Notes: generated by a model from the letters alone, not told the origin. Shown: positions 44,885-55,098, counted from the first letter of the stretch. The stretch is 64,000 bases of DNA from Carboxylicivirga agarovorans (GCF_050589845.1 NZ_JBNGPA010000019.1:51404-115403), one strand, 5' to 3'. Translations and numbers: made by a program.

Positions 44885-46402
44885 ATGACATCAATGAAAA
44901 CGATTAAAAATATAGGAAAACAATTAGTGTTTGTATTCGGAATCAACCTGATCATATCAGGTTGTTTTAAAGACGATACCACCTTCGCTGATAAGGAAGT
45001 GCCGTTAATCGAAATGAATGCTGATAAAACAGAATTTAATATTGGAATAGGTGATTATGTTACCATTGATCCCCAGGCAAGCCAGACCTTCGGTGATCAG
45101 GTGCTTACCTTTGAGTGGGCTCTGTTAGATAATGATGTGTTGGAGGTCATTAGTGAAGAAGCGGTGCTGAATTACCAGTTCATCGGTTTAGGTACGCATC
45201 ATATCCGTTTAAAGATTACCAACAATGATGGAGGTATCATACAGAACTATACCGTTAATGTTGTAACACCCTATCAGGAAGGACTTATTGTGTTAAGTAC
45301 CAATGAGCAAGGTAAATCTGATTTGTCTTTTCTCAAAACATTGACACCTGAAGAGGAAGAGGAAGGATTGGAATCTGCTTTTGAAACCGGTGTTTTCTCA
45401 AGAATTAATTCAGCTTATACCTTATCAGAGGCGGTAGACATGGATTTTACCGATGAACGTATCAGTATCACTACCAGGGATAACGGTACAATATGGATGC
45501 TCGATAGTCGCACCCTAACGGTTATTGACGAACAGGCCTATGCGAACATGTTCGCTGGATTCTCACCCCTTAAAATGGTAGGCCGTGAGCACATAAGAGA
45601 CGGAGCAATAGGCGATCGACAGTGGAATGACAATTATATACTGTCATCTGATGGAAGAGTTTATGGTTATTCGAGCAGTTTTAATGAGGTTTTCGAAACA
45701 GTGCGTCTCGAAAGTAGCGTTAACTACTCCATTGTGCATGGACATGAATACAATATATTCTTTGGCCAGGAAAAGGAACCGGCATATTACTGTCGACTGT
45801 ATGCTGCCGATACTGAAAATGATGTGGTCTATTACCTTGCCGAATCTGGTTATACCGGATATAATAATTCTGGAGCCCTGTTTGGAAACGCGGGTATTGA
45901 TATTGTAAACATGGTATGCAAGGATACAGGTGGGAGTTATGATAACTTATTTGTAGTTGGCCGTGGCAAAGGTGCCAATAGCAGCCAGGTATATGTCATT
46001 ATGCTGCAATACAGTTATATGTCCAAAATTAATGGTTATTATACCTATGAGCAGACAGAGGCGTTAAGTATTGATGAAAATACTGATCTAAAGTATAACT
46101 TAAAATATAACCGCGTCTATTACTTCAATGACAATAAAGTGTACCAGTGGTATGCCACTGAAAATGCAGAGGAACCTTTGCCGATGCCAGATGATTCAGT
46201 TATTGACTTGGACGCCGGATTAGAAATCACCTGCCTGGAATACAGTGACGATTATTCTTTAATGTATTTAGGAGTTAATAACCCTGCCTTGGGCGAAATG
46301 TCAGGCTGTTTGTATGTCTATGATATCCAAAGTATGCAATTGGTCGAACAATATGACGGCATTGCCTATAAGCCAACGAATGTATTCTACAAAACAAAAT
46401 AA
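44885..46402 (+). CDS. PKD-like family surface lipoprotein
   Basis: I start at the ATG at 44885 (505 aa; another ATG at 44894 is equally possible), which gives a short basic start and a lipobox IISGCFK; an ATG at 44840 would add a non-signal leader. After an Ig/PKD-like region (DYVTIDPQASQTFGDQVLTF, HHIRLKITNNDGGII) the rest looks like an incomplete propeller (MLDSRTLTVIDEQ, CLYVYDIQSMQLVEQY). This class commonly follows SusD and DUF4843 genes. Binding role at the cell surface likely; ligand unknown. Confidence 0.75.
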   Translation: MTSMKTIKNIGKQLVFVFGINLIISGCFKDDTTFADKEVPLIEMNADKTEFNIGIGDYVTIDPQASQTFGDQVLTFEWALLDNDVLEVISEEAVLNYQFIGLGTHHIRLKITNNDGGIIQNYTVNVVTPYQEGLIVLSTNEQGKSDLSFLKTLTPEEEEEGLESAFETGVFSRINSAYTLSEAVDMDFTDERISITTRDNGTIWMLDSRTLTVIDEQAYANMFAGFSPLKMVGREHIRDGAIGDRQWNDNYILSSDGRVYGYSSSFNEVFETVRLESSVNYSIVHGHEYNIFFGQEKEPAYYCRLYAADTENDVVYYLAESGYTGYNNSGALFGNAGIDIVNMVCKDTGGSYDNLFVVGRGKGANSSQVYVIMLQYSYMSKINGYYTYEQTEALSIDENTDLKYNLKYNRVYYFNDNKVYQWYATENAEEPLPMPDDSVIDLDAGLEITCLEYSDDYSLMYLGVNNPALGEMSGCLYVYDIQSMQLVEQYDGIAYKPTNVFYKTK

Positions 46403-46422
46403 ACTTAAATAAAAGACATAAT

Positions 46423-47760
46423 ATGAGTGTTTTACAAACCCAAATAAATAAAGTCATCATCCTTGCCTTAATGGTAATGGTAGGTGCTGCATGTAGTTCT
46501 CAGCCAACTTCCTTTAAAATAGTTAAGAATGGCGAGGGTGTGAGCATACCTTTCATTATGGCAGGACAAGAGAAGATCAAGGTGGAGTTTAATGAGAACA
46601 ATGAATTTACACTGGACATTACACAATTGGAAACACCATTTTTAGTGCGTTACCCGGAAGGACGTTCAATGAATTATGCCTATGTCAATGAAGGCAGTGC
46701 ACAGGTCATAAATATTTCGAAAGACGGTGCCACTCATACTGGTGATAATGCCGAATACGCTAATTATTTAAATACCCGGGAGGTAGTCAGGGTAGAATTG
46801 TTAAAAACAGATAGTGAAACTGTCGCAATTGCCAAAGTAAAAGAAACGTTTGAAATAAATATAGCCGGGCTGGAAAAACAGAATCTGGATGACGTTTTCA
46901 CCACTAATCAGGAAACGTATTTTACCTACCTGGGTGCTATCAAGTTCTTAAACTGGCTGAAGACTCTGCCAAATGCAAAAGAATTGAGCGACGATTCCCC
47001 AGGCATTCGCTTTATCGAAGAAATGTTGAGTCAGAAAGGAGTAATGAACTCAACTTATCAATCATATGCCAAAGGAGCCTTGGAGTTTCTGGCAGGCAGA
47101 ACATGGAAAGAGGGTGATACTGTCCTGGACTGGTGTGAGCAAATTGTTAATTTAAGCTTTCGTCTTGTTGAAAAGGATGGTGGAAAGGACGTTATGGTCA
47201 ACAATTCTATCCATAGACATGTCAAGTATTGTGGTATCAATGGAATGAAACCAATTATTGATAAGGCCCTATCTAAGATGACCAACCCAACGGAAATTGA
47301 TAAGTTGAAGGCCTTATACGCCAGCTGGGAACATCTGGAGCCTGGAATGAAATCCCATAGTTTCAGCTATGACGACATCAATGGTAACAAAGTGTCATTG
47401 TCTGACTTCGAAGGTAAATATGTGTACATCGATATGTGGGCCACCTGGTGTACGCCGTGTGTGAAGGAAATCCCCTATGTGCAGGAGCTGGAGAAGGAGT
47501 TTCATGGACAGGATATCGTGTTTGTCAGCATTTCGTCTGATGAGAATATGGACAAATGGAAAAAGAAGGTGCTGGGCGATAATTTAAAAGGTATTCACCT
47601 GATTGATGGAGGCGACAAAGAGTTTGCTCAATTTCTTAATGTAAAGGGTATTCCTCATTTTGTATTGATCGGTAAGAACGGGGAGATAATTGATGCAAAG
47701 TGCACAAGACCATCCGATCCTAAAACGCGCACTTTACTAGAAAATCTGCTAAAAAACTAA
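46423..47760 (+). CDS. TlpA-type thioredoxin lipoprotein 1 (CTPC)
   Basis: A 445-aa protein with a lipoprotein signal (VMVGAACSSQ). An N-terminal domain of about 300 residues has no clear family to me. The C-terminal thioredoxin/AhpC-like domain opens with MKSHSFSYDDINGNKVSLSD and holds the active site WCTPC (Cys 343 and 346) and the cis-Pro loop GIPHFVLIG. It should do thiol-disulphide exchange in the periplasm. It is the first of four consecutive genes of the same plan. Confidence 0.9.
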   Translation: MSVLQTQINKVIILALMVMVGAACSSQPTSFKIVKNGEGVSIPFIMAGQEKIKVEFNENNEFTLDITQLETPFLVRYPEGRSMNYAYVNEGSAQVINISKDGATHTGDNAEYANYLNTREVVRVELLKTDSETVAIAKVKETFEINIAGLEKQNLDDVFTTNQETYFTYLGAIKFLNWLKTLPNAKELSDDSPGIRFIEEMLSQKGVMNSTYQSYAKGALEFLAGRTWKEGDTVLDWCEQIVNLSFRLVEKDGGKDVMVNNSIHRHVKYCGINGMKPIIDKALSKMTNPTEIDKLKALYASWEHLEPGMKSHSFSYDDINGNKVSLSDFEGKYVYIDMWATWCTPCVKEIPYVQELEKEFHGQDIVFVSISSDENMDKWKKKVLGDNLKGIHLIDGGDKEFAQFLNVKGIPHFVLIGKNGEIIDAKCTRPSDPKTRTLLENLLKN

Positions 47761-47764
47761 TCCA

Positions 47765-49111
47765 ATGAAGACAGTTAAATATTTAATTGTACTACTATTG
47801 CCGCTTTTATGTGCATGCCACAGAGCGGCTGATGTTAGCATTACTTTAGACCCCAGTGAATGTGGAACAGAACAGGCCTGCATTGTATATCAGGGTGACG
47901 AATACATGTTTGAGGAAAATGAACAAGGCGCGCTTTCTGTAACATTACACGCTGTTGCTTACCCTAATTACGTGCAGGTTAAAATCAAGAATCGTTCCCG
48001 TGAATTATTTATTACCCCGGGTGATGTAATGACTGTTAAACCAAATTTCAAGGCAGCAACATCAAAGGAGCCAAGCACAAGGCTTATGGCTGAGGGTGAT
48101 AATGCTGAAATAAATACTTATCTAAATGCCCGCCCTCATTATCGATTTAAAAATTATTATGAATTTACAGAACAGGAGTTCACAGAGGGATTAGATGCTT
48201 ATATTGCTGAGCGCACTGCCGAATTAGAAGCCATGAATTTCACTAAGGTCTTTACAGTGGTAGAATCACAGCGCATTCGTTTTACTGCACTGTGGAATTT
48301 TTTGGCTTTTAATAAATACTTAAAGTATAAGAATCCTGAAATGGTCTATACTTCTCACATGGAGGATTACATGCTTGGTAATTTACAGTCCAATGAGAAG
48401 TTTTGCTTCTTAGATGAATACAAAACCATGGCCATTGCTTCTTCTAAAATATTCGCCACCAATGGGAAAGAAGTTGATGTGCATAATAATGTAGTTCAAA
48501 GCGTTCATTATGTGACCGAGCATTTTACCAATGAAAAACTGATCAATGGCATGATCGACTATTTTGCCAGCGACTATATTCAAAACTATAGTGTGAGCAA
48601 TGGGGCGGAACTTATTGAATTTTATAATGAAAAGGTGACCGATGAAGCCTTAAAAGAAAAGTTTGCTGCATTGGTTGACGAAAAATCACGATTGGGCAAG
48701 GGGCAGCCTTCACCAGTTTTCAACTATCCGGATGTGGATGGTAATATGATAAGCTTAAATGACTTTAAAGGTAAAGCTGTATACATAGACCTATGGGCAA
48801 CCTGGTGTGGCCCTTGCTGTGCAGAGATACCATATATCAAAGCCCTGGAGCACGAGTTGGAAGGTGAAAATATTGTCTTTGTCAGCATCTCATTGGATAA
48901 AGACAAGAAGGCCTGGAAAAAGATGTTGGAAAGCCAAAAGATGGGTGGTGTTCAATTGAATTTTGATGGTAACAGGGATTTTCCTCAAGCCTATGATTCC
49001 AAATCCATTCCACGCTTTATCTTAATTGATGCCGATGGAAATATAGTGGATTCAAATGCACCACGTCCATCTGATCCAAAGCTAAAGGACCTGTTCAAGA
49101 CTCTATTGTAG
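47765..49111 (+). CDS. TlpA-type thioredoxin lipoprotein 2 (CGPC-C)
   Basis: A 448-aa protein of the same plan as its neighbours, with lipobox LLCACHR. The thioredoxin domain has WCGPCC (Cys 348, 351, plus an extra Cys 352) and SIPRFILID as the cis-Pro loop. CGPC is the thioredoxin-like dipeptide, so this copy is probably the most reducing of the four. The gap to the previous gene is 4 bp and to the next start about 33 bp. Confidence 0.9.
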   Translation: MKTVKYLIVLLLPLLCACHRAADVSITLDPSECGTEQACIVYQGDEYMFEENEQGALSVTLHAVAYPNYVQVKIKNRSRELFITPGDVMTVKPNFKAATSKEPSTRLMAEGDNAEINTYLNARPHYRFKNYYEFTEQEFTEGLDAYIAERTAELEAMNFTKVFTVVESQRIRFTALWNFLAFNKYLKYKNPEMVYTSHMEDYMLGNLQSNEKFCFLDEYKTMAIASSKIFATNGKEVDVHNNVVQSVHYVTEHFTNEKLINGMIDYFASDYIQNYSVSNGAELIEFYNEKVTDEALKEKFAALVDEKSRLGKGQPSPVFNYPDVDGNMISLNDFKGKAVYIDLWATWCGPCCAEIPYIKALEHELEGENIVFVSISLDKDKKAWKKMLESQKMGGVQLNFDGNRDFPQAYDSKSIPRFILIDADGNIVDSNAPRPSDPKLKDLFKTLL

Positions 49112-49144
49112 TCCTTGGTTATTACACAATCAAACATTAGAAAA

Positions 49145-50485
49145 ATGAAAAACATAAAAATAGTAGTATTGTTACTGGCTGTTTTTGGAATCTATAGCTG
49201 TAACATGGCACCAAAGCAAACCCTAATCGAGGTTCGTGCCGGTGAAAATAAAGGTCTGTTACAAATCCAGATTTTAAATACAAGCATTGATCTGGAAAAA
49301 GATGCAAATGGCATAGCCATAGCAAGTCTCGATCTTATCACAGAACCATGTTTGGCTTCTGTGCACCTGGGTTCTCGCGATAAGGTCATCTATATTGAGC
49401 CTGGAGATCATATCATAGTTAATATCTCTGAGAAGAGAGAATTTAGTTACGAAGGAGATCAGGCAGAAGTGAACAGCTTCCTTTTAGAGCGCGTGCCAAT
49501 GGGTATCAATCCAGAGGATTATGATGCTTCCCTGGCTGATTTTAAGAAAGCTTTTGATAAGGCGATAAAAGGCTATGCAAATGTAATTGCCTCAAAACCG
49601 GAATTAAATGACGCTGCACCGGTTTTGATACAGGAGCGTAGGTATGTGATATGGCGTGTAGCTATAATCAAGTATAAAAGTAGAAAAAAGGCTATGTCGA
49701 AGGAGGAGAAGGCCTTTGTTCTTCAGTTTTTACAAGAGCAAAATGCAGCAGCATTTAACTATAGACAATCAATGGATGCTATCAACAGAGGAATTTTACT
49801 GTTAGAGCAGGATGGTATGCCAAAATCGGTAAAAGACCTTAAATGGGATGAAGGCACTGAAAGTAAACTTAATTGGCTGGATAAGAACATTACTGATAAT
49901 GACATAAAGCAACACTTTGCACACAGTATTATCTCTACCTACCTGACTTATAATGGCGTTGATAAAGGGGAAGAATTTTATAAGTATTATCGTGAAACAG
50001 TTACTAAACAAGTGTATCTCGTTAAGTTTAATGCAGTGTTTGATGAGTTAAATAAAATTCAAAAAGGAAGAGTTTGCCCCGACTTCAAATACCTTGATGT
50101 GAATTGTGAACCAAGAAATTTTAATGAGTTTAAGGGTAAATATATCTATATTGATTTATGGGCTACATGGTGTGGTAAGTGTGTGGAGCAATTTCCACAT
50201 TTAGAGGATCTTAAGGAGAAATATAAGAGCAATAATATTGCGTTTGTTGGTCTCAATAATGATAAAACACATGCCATAATGTCTGACTACGTCAAAAGGA
50301 AAAATGTACATGGAGAGCAATGGTATGTAGGACAGAATGATGAGTTTAACGAGTTCTTTAACATCGTTGGTCAACCGCGTTTTATTCTGCTGGACCGCGA
50401 AGGTAAAATATACGATCCTTATATGCCAAGAGCCGATCAAATGGATGAAATTACAAGCTATTTGGATCAACTGGAAGGTATTTAA
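49145..50485 (+). CDS. TlpA-type thioredoxin lipoprotein 3 (CGKC)
   Basis: The start at 49145 (446 aa) gives a clean lipoprotein signal MKNIKIVVLLLAVFGIYSC; the upstream ATG at 49115 adds only a short leader. The active site is WCGKC (Cys 343, 346) with the loop GQPRFILLD. It is closely similar along its length to the next gene, far more than to the first two copies, so these two are a recent duplicate pair. Confidence 0.9.
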   Translation: MKNIKIVVLLLAVFGIYSCNMAPKQTLIEVRAGENKGLLQIQILNTSIDLEKDANGIAIASLDLITEPCLASVHLGSRDKVIYIEPGDHIIVNISEKREFSYEGDQAEVNSFLLERVPMGINPEDYDASLADFKKAFDKAIKGYANVIASKPELNDAAPVLIQERRYVIWRVAIIKYKSRKKAMSKEEKAFVLQFLQEQNAAAFNYRQSMDAINRGILLLEQDGMPKSVKDLKWDEGTESKLNWLDKNITDNDIKQHFAHSIISTYLTYNGVDKGEEFYKYYRETVTKQVYLVKFNAVFDELNKIQKGRVCPDFKYLDVNCEPRNFNEFKGKYIYIDLWATWCGKCVEQFPHLEDLKEKYKSNNIAFVGLNNDKTHAIMSDYVKRKNVHGEQWYVGQNDEFNEFFNIVGQPRFILLDREGKIYDPYMPRADQMDEITSYLDQLEGI

Positions 50486-50681
50486 GCAAAGACTGAGTTT
50501 GTATAGATAAAGATATTCATAGCAAAGTCTGCAATGTATAGTAGCTTGTTATTGTCGTGGACTTTACTATAAGCTTACACATCTGAATTGGATGGAATTC
50601 TGAGGTTTACAGCTAGTCTTTGTTTACTTATTATTACCTGCATCGGGCAGGAGACAACCATTAAAAAATAAAAAAAGTCAC

Positions 50682-52019
50682 ATGAAAAAATTAAATATAC
50701 TCGTCCTGCTAATTGCACTTATAGGACTATACAGTTGCAATAATGCACCAAAAATAACAACAGTTGAAATTAATGTTGGGGAAGATAAGAGCCGCATATA
50801 TGTTAATGTACTTAATCAACGCTTTGATTTATATAAAGACACAACAGGTATCGCAGTTGCAGAACTGGATGTGATCAAAGAGCCCTGTTTTGCAAAGGTT
50901 GAGGTAGGAGGTATCCAACAGGACATCTATTTAGAGCCTGGTAGCTCTGTTAAAATAAACCTGGAGAATCGTCGTGATATTATTTTTGAAGGTGATCAAT
51001 CAAAGGTGAATACTTTTATAAATGAACGCATTAAATGGGATATTGCCTCAGAAAGCTATCAATTGCCTTACGCCGAATTTCTATTGGAGTATAAGCGTTC
51101 GAAAGATACCTATGGCAAGTTGGTTGATTCTCAAACTGAATTGAAGAAAGCTGCTTCCCTGATCAAACAAAACGACGACTATAAAAGATGGAATGGAGCG
51201 ATACTAAAATATATCAGGAACAAGAAAGTGAAGTCTGACAACGAGATAGCTGAAATCTTGCGTTTTGTGCGTGAACAAAGTGTGGCAAGCATGCGCTTTA
51301 CAAACGTTTTATCAGTTGTGGATAGAGCAATAAACCTATTATATGAACAGGATGAGCCCGGTTATCGATCATATGAATGGTATGAAGGTACAAAGGTAAA
51401 ACTAAAGTGGTTGAATGACAATATACAGGATACTTTCATCAAGCAGCATTTTATGTATGCAGCCATTGAAACTTATATCCAGTACAACGGAATCGACAAA
51501 GGGGGTGAACTATTTAAATTATTTAATGATTATGTAGATGATCAAGCCTTATTGGATAAATTCAAGACGAAGTTTAATGCTTTTAAAAAAATATCGAAAG
51601 GGAGTGAGGTGCCTGAATTTAAACTAACGGATGTTAATGGAAATACAAGACGATTTAGCGAATTCAGCGGTCAATATGTTTACATCGATCTATGGGCTAC
51701 CTGGTGTAGCAAGTGTATAGAACAATTCCCATATCTGGAAAAGCTGAATGAGGAATACAAGGATAAGAACATTGTATTTTTGGGTTTGAATACGGATATG
51801 AAGTTTGGTCAATTTACAAATTATTTGGAGAAGATCAATATACACGGTGAACAGTGGTACATTGGTCGAAACAAAGATTTTGATACGTTTTTTGAGGTAT
51901 TGGCACAACCGCGCTTTATTCTTTTAGATCCCAATGGAAGAATATATGATGCTCATATGCTAAGAGCGGATAAGCCTGAGGTATTGAAAAGTTATTTAAA
52001 TAAGCTTGAGGGCATATAA
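50682..52019 (+). CDS. TlpA-type thioredoxin lipoprotein 4 (CSKC)
   Basis: A 445-aa protein with lipobox in LIGLYSCNNA. The active site is WCSKC (Cys 342, 345) and the loop AQPRFILLD. Shared stretches with the previous gene include NIHGEQWYIGRN-like and YIDLWATWC. It is separated from that gene by 196 bp, which may hold its own promoter. The extracytoplasmic thiol-redox role is inferred from the fold. Confidence 0.9.
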   Translation: MKKLNILVLLIALIGLYSCNNAPKITTVEINVGEDKSRIYVNVLNQRFDLYKDTTGIAVAELDVIKEPCFAKVEVGGIQQDIYLEPGSSVKINLENRRDIIFEGDQSKVNTFINERIKWDIASESYQLPYAEFLLEYKRSKDTYGKLVDSQTELKKAASLIKQNDDYKRWNGAILKYIRNKKVKSDNEIAEILRFVREQSVASMRFTNVLSVVDRAINLLYEQDEPGYRSYEWYEGTKVKLKWLNDNIQDTFIKQHFMYAAIETYIQYNGIDKGGELFKLFNDYVDDQALLDKFKTKFNAFKKISKGSEVPEFKLTDVNGNTRRFSEFSGQYVYIDLWATWCSKCIEQFPYLEKLNEEYKDKNIVFLGLNTDMKFGQFTNYLEKINIHGEQWYIGRNKDFDTFFEVLAQPRFILLDPNGRIYDAHMLRADKPEVLKSYLNKLEGI

Positions 52020-52029
52020 AATGATAATC

Positions 52030-52054
52030 CAGCCAGGACATCTGCTCCTGGCTG
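52030..52054 (+). terminator. Hairpin after the fourth TlpA gene
   Basis: CAGCCAGGA (52030-52038) pairs with TCCTGGCTG (52046-52054), a 9-bp stem and 7-base loop, 11 bp after the stop codon. It lacks a T-run, so termination may be partial. Confidence 0.6.
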
Positions 52055-52395
52055 AATGAAAATAGCGACGATTATTTTCTTGAACAGTTATTCATTAAAA
52101 AGCAAAGAGCTTTTATACGATGGGGTTAGTTGAGTGAGCTGAAAAACGCATCATTAATATTGTAATATAAACGCTCACTGATATATATTATTTAGAGAGT
52201 ATCGCAAATAAAGTGTACTGAATTAAACTGTCTTCGTTTTCCTGTTCTTACCAATGCTTTGTTTCTGTATGTGGCAGATAACAAGGTGATATTAATGTGT
52301 TAAAAAAAAAACGTGATGAAGTCTTTTGAAATAAGACTTTAAATGACGGTTTACTTCAATTAGAGAATAATTGATAAAAAAAAATAAACAATCAG

Positions 52396-52440
52396 TGTAC
52401 CCCTAAAATCAGATGAAGCTGTTTCATTATTGCAGAGGAA
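52396..52440 (+). promoter_or_regulatory. GTGTACCCCTAAAA ... GCTGTTT element before metalloprotease
   Basis: AGTGTACCCCTAAAATC followed by AAGCTGTTTCATTATTGCAG. It matches the element before fecR (37995-38035) in both blocks and in spacing to within a few bases. Suggests the metalloprotease unit is switched together with the SusCD locus. Confidence 0.5.
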
Positions 52441-52471
52441 AACGAAAGGCAACTAAAATAATACAAAGAAA

Positions 52472-55039
52472 ATGGTTAATAAGATATTAATATTGATCTT
52501 CCTTACAGTTGGAATGTTGGCAGCTAATGCTAATAATCTCGCAGAAGAAAAGGATGAAAAGTCAAAAGATGAAAAAACAAGTAGCTACGAGAAGACCCTT
52601 AAAGATGCAGTGAGTTCATCTGAAGGTCTTATCCAAATGCACAAAGTAGATTCAAAGCTATACTTTGAAATCACAGAAGATTTACTGGGTAAGGATCTGT
52701 TATTTACATCACACCTCAATAAGCTCAGTAATGATAAAGTTGGTCGAATTGGTCAGATGACTTTGCTTCGACGAATCCGTTTTCAAAAGGAAGACGATAA
52801 TATCTTTATGAATGAGATTCAGTTGGATTTCACTGCAGATGAGTCAAATTCTATTGCTAAGGGCTTCAATAATAACTTTTCAGATGCTACGATTGAAGTG
52901 TTCCCGATTGCGGCCACTAACGAAAAAGACAATTCATATTTGATAGAGGTGTCTAAATTTATGCTTTCAACAGCTGCGCCAATGGGTATGCCTAAGAAAG
53001 CACTGTGGAATCAAAAACCGGTCGGTTCGCTGTCGCCTAATGCTAAATTATCAAAGATCGTTGAGTTTAGATCTTTTGAGTCCAATATTGCAGTTGAATG
53101 TCGCTTTGGATTCACCAATGCGAACAAGCAACCTGTCACGGCCTTTATGCAACGCAATATCACGTTATTGCCTGAAGAGCCTATGGAAAGACGTATTTAC
53201 GACCGCAGGATGAATTACTTTTATTCAAAGCAAGGCTTATACAGCGATACAGATCAGGAAGGACCCTTACAGTATGCATATGTTAATAAATGGAGATTAA
53301 CAGTTAATGAAGAGGATCAGGCAAACTATAAGAAAGGTGAACTGGTCACTCCTGAAAAACAAATTGTATGGTATGTGGATGATGCTTTTCCTGAAAGTTG
53401 GAAAAAGTATATCAAACTGGGTATTCTGGATTGGAATGTGGCCTTTGAAAACATAGGCTTTAAAGATGTAATGGTTGTAAAAGACTATCCAAAGAATGAT
53501 CCTGACTTTAGTCCTTCAGACGTTAATAAAAACTGCTTTACTTACATACCCTCAATCGTAGGAAATGCCATGGGTGCCAGCTGGGCCGATCCACGTACTG
53601 GTGAGATGCTTGGAGCACAGGTTTATTTTAGTCATATGATCTTAAAGCTGGCTAAAGATATGCGTTTTGCCATGACGGCAGCGGTTGATCCCGAAGCACG
53701 TAAGAAAGAATACAGCGAAGAAGTATTAGGTGAATTAATTCGAAATATCGCCGCCCATGAAATAGGTCATACACTTGGGTTGATGCATAACTTCAGGGGC
53801 TCATATGCCATTCCTACCGATTCTTTGCGCTCGGCATCTTATACAGCTGAGAATGGTATTACAGCTTCAATCATGGATTATACACGCTATAACTACGTGG
53901 CACAGCCTGGTGATGAGGGTGTTGATATGGTACCACCGGTAATGGGTAAATATGATATTGAATCCATTAAGTGGGCTTATCAGCCAATACTTGAAAAAAC
54001 AACATGGAAGGAGCAATACCATATTATCAATGGCTGGATCACTGAGAAGAATGATGATCCATTCTACATTCACGGTCCGCAGGAAATGAAGCAGGTAGGG
54101 CTTATTACCGATCCGGCCGCTCAGGATGGTGACCTGGGTAATGACCTGGTTAAATCGTCTGAATATGGCATTGAGAACCTTAAGGTGATCATGGATAACC
54201 TGTTGGAGTGGACAGCCGTTGAAAATGAAAATTACAGACCGGTACACTACCGTTATCGTTTTCTTTGCGCTCAATACAATACATACATTGGGCATATATA
54301 CCCGCTCATTGGTGGTTTAAACCTGTATGATCCTGTTTATGGCGATAACAAAACAGAGACCATTACAGTTAGTAAGGAAAAGCAAAAAGAGGCTCTGGCA
54401 TTTCTTTACAAGCAGGTTCGTGAAATGGAGTCGTGGCTGATGCCAAAGGATATTTTGAATCTGAAAAAGCCGGGTGCTGAAGATCCAGTGCAATACCAGC
54501 AACGTGCAATTATCGATAAAACCATTTATATGAGTCAGCGTGTATGGGTAGCCAACCGCTATAATGACGATGGCTATTCAATGGAAGAATACATGGATGA
54601 TATCTTTGGCTATGTTTGGGAATCAACCCTTAACAATAATAAAACATTAACGCAGACCGACAGAACGCTTCAGAATTTCTATCTGCGCAGCATATTATCC
54701 TATGGTAATTTTAACAATGGTGGTAGTAAAAAAGCAGGCAAAAAGTCTTTCGCGTCCATTGATGAAGAAACAGCATGGTTCGCTGATGTAAATAATACAT
54801 CAACCTGTTCGTGCTCATCCTGTTCAGCAGGCTTATTCAAGGAAGAGGAACGATACGCCATGGCACTGGGTAGTGTAGGCGATACCTTTGATAAGATTGA
54901 AATGCGCGTGGTATTTATGGCACAGTTAAACAAGGCTTATAAATTACTGACCAAGGCCGTTAAAAAGCCAGGTCTTGACACGAAAGCCACACAGCATTAT
55001 ACTTACCTGATCAATTCAATTGAACCTTATGTGAACTAA
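52472..55039 (+). CDS. DUF5117/DUF4953-type zinc metalloprotease
   Basis: An 855-aa exported protein (signal about residues 1-20). The middle has the extended zinc site HEIGHTLGLMH (residues 429-439, HExxHxxGxxH), the mark of metzincins, with the SIMDY Met-turn-like sequence a little later. The N-terminal DUF5117-like region (GKDLLFTSHLNKLSNDKVG) and the C-terminal helical part fit the Bacteroidota family. A CxCxxC cluster in TCSCSSCSAG (Cys 779, 781, 784) near the C-terminus is unusual and could bind metal. Likely periplasmic or surface proteolysis linked to the SusCD uptake genes; no natural substrate known to me. Confidence 0.9.
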   Translation: MVNKILILIFLTVGMLAANANNLAEEKDEKSKDEKTSSYEKTLKDAVSSSEGLIQMHKVDSKLYFEITEDLLGKDLLFTSHLNKLSNDKVGRIGQMTLLRRIRFQKEDDNIFMNEIQLDFTADESNSIAKGFNNNFSDATIEVFPIAATNEKDNSYLIEVSKFMLSTAAPMGMPKKALWNQKPVGSLSPNAKLSKIVEFRSFESNIAVECRFGFTNANKQPVTAFMQRNITLLPEEPMERRIYDRRMNYFYSKQGLYSDTDQEGPLQYAYVNKWRLTVNEEDQANYKKGELVTPEKQIVWYVDDAFPESWKKYIKLGILDWNVAFENIGFKDVMVVKDYPKNDPDFSPSDVNKNCFTYIPSIVGNAMGASWADPRTGEMLGAQVYFSHMILKLAKDMRFAMTAAVDPEARKKEYSEEVLGELIRNIAAHEIGHTLGLMHNFRGSYAIPTDSLRSASYTAENGITASIMDYTRYNYVAQPGDEGVDMVPPVMGKYDIESIKWAYQPILEKTTWKEQYHIINGWITEKNDDPFYIHGPQEMKQVGLITDPAAQDGDLGNDLVKSSEYGIENLKVIMDNLLEWTAVENENYRPVHYRYRFLCAQYNTYIGHIYPLIGGLNLYDPVYGDNKTETITVSKEKQKEALAFLYKQVREMESWLMPKDILNLKKPGAEDPVQYQQRAIIDKTIYMSQRVWVANRYNDDGYSMEEYMDDIFGYVWESTLNNNKTLTQTDRTLQNFYLRSILSYGNFNNGGSKKAGKKSFASIDEETAWFADVNNTSTCSCSSCSAGLFKEEERYAMALGSVGDTFDKIEMRVVFMAQLNKAYKLLTKAVKKPGLDTKATQHYTYLINSIEPYVN

Positions 55040-55045
55040 ATAGAT

Positions 55046-55072
55046 CCCCGGCTGGCAATGGGCCGGCCGGGG
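55046..55072 (+). terminator. GC-rich hairpin after the metalloprotease gene
   Basis: CCCCGGCTGG (55046-55055) with CCGGCCGGGG (55063-55072), one wobble pair, 7-base loop. No T-run. It lies between the metalloprotease stop and the next start. Confidence 0.6.
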
Positions 55073-55098
55073 TATTAGAAATATTTAAATATTAAATT

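Larger units (their letters stand above)
52020..52471. promoter_or_regulatory. Gap before the metalloprotease gene
   Basis: A 452-bp non-coding stretch: a hairpin at 52030-52054, a second 7-bp stem around 52319-52339 after a poly-A run, and the shared GTGT-CCCCTAAAA motif at 52396. No gene is seen. It marks the start of a new transcription unit. Confidence 0.5.
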
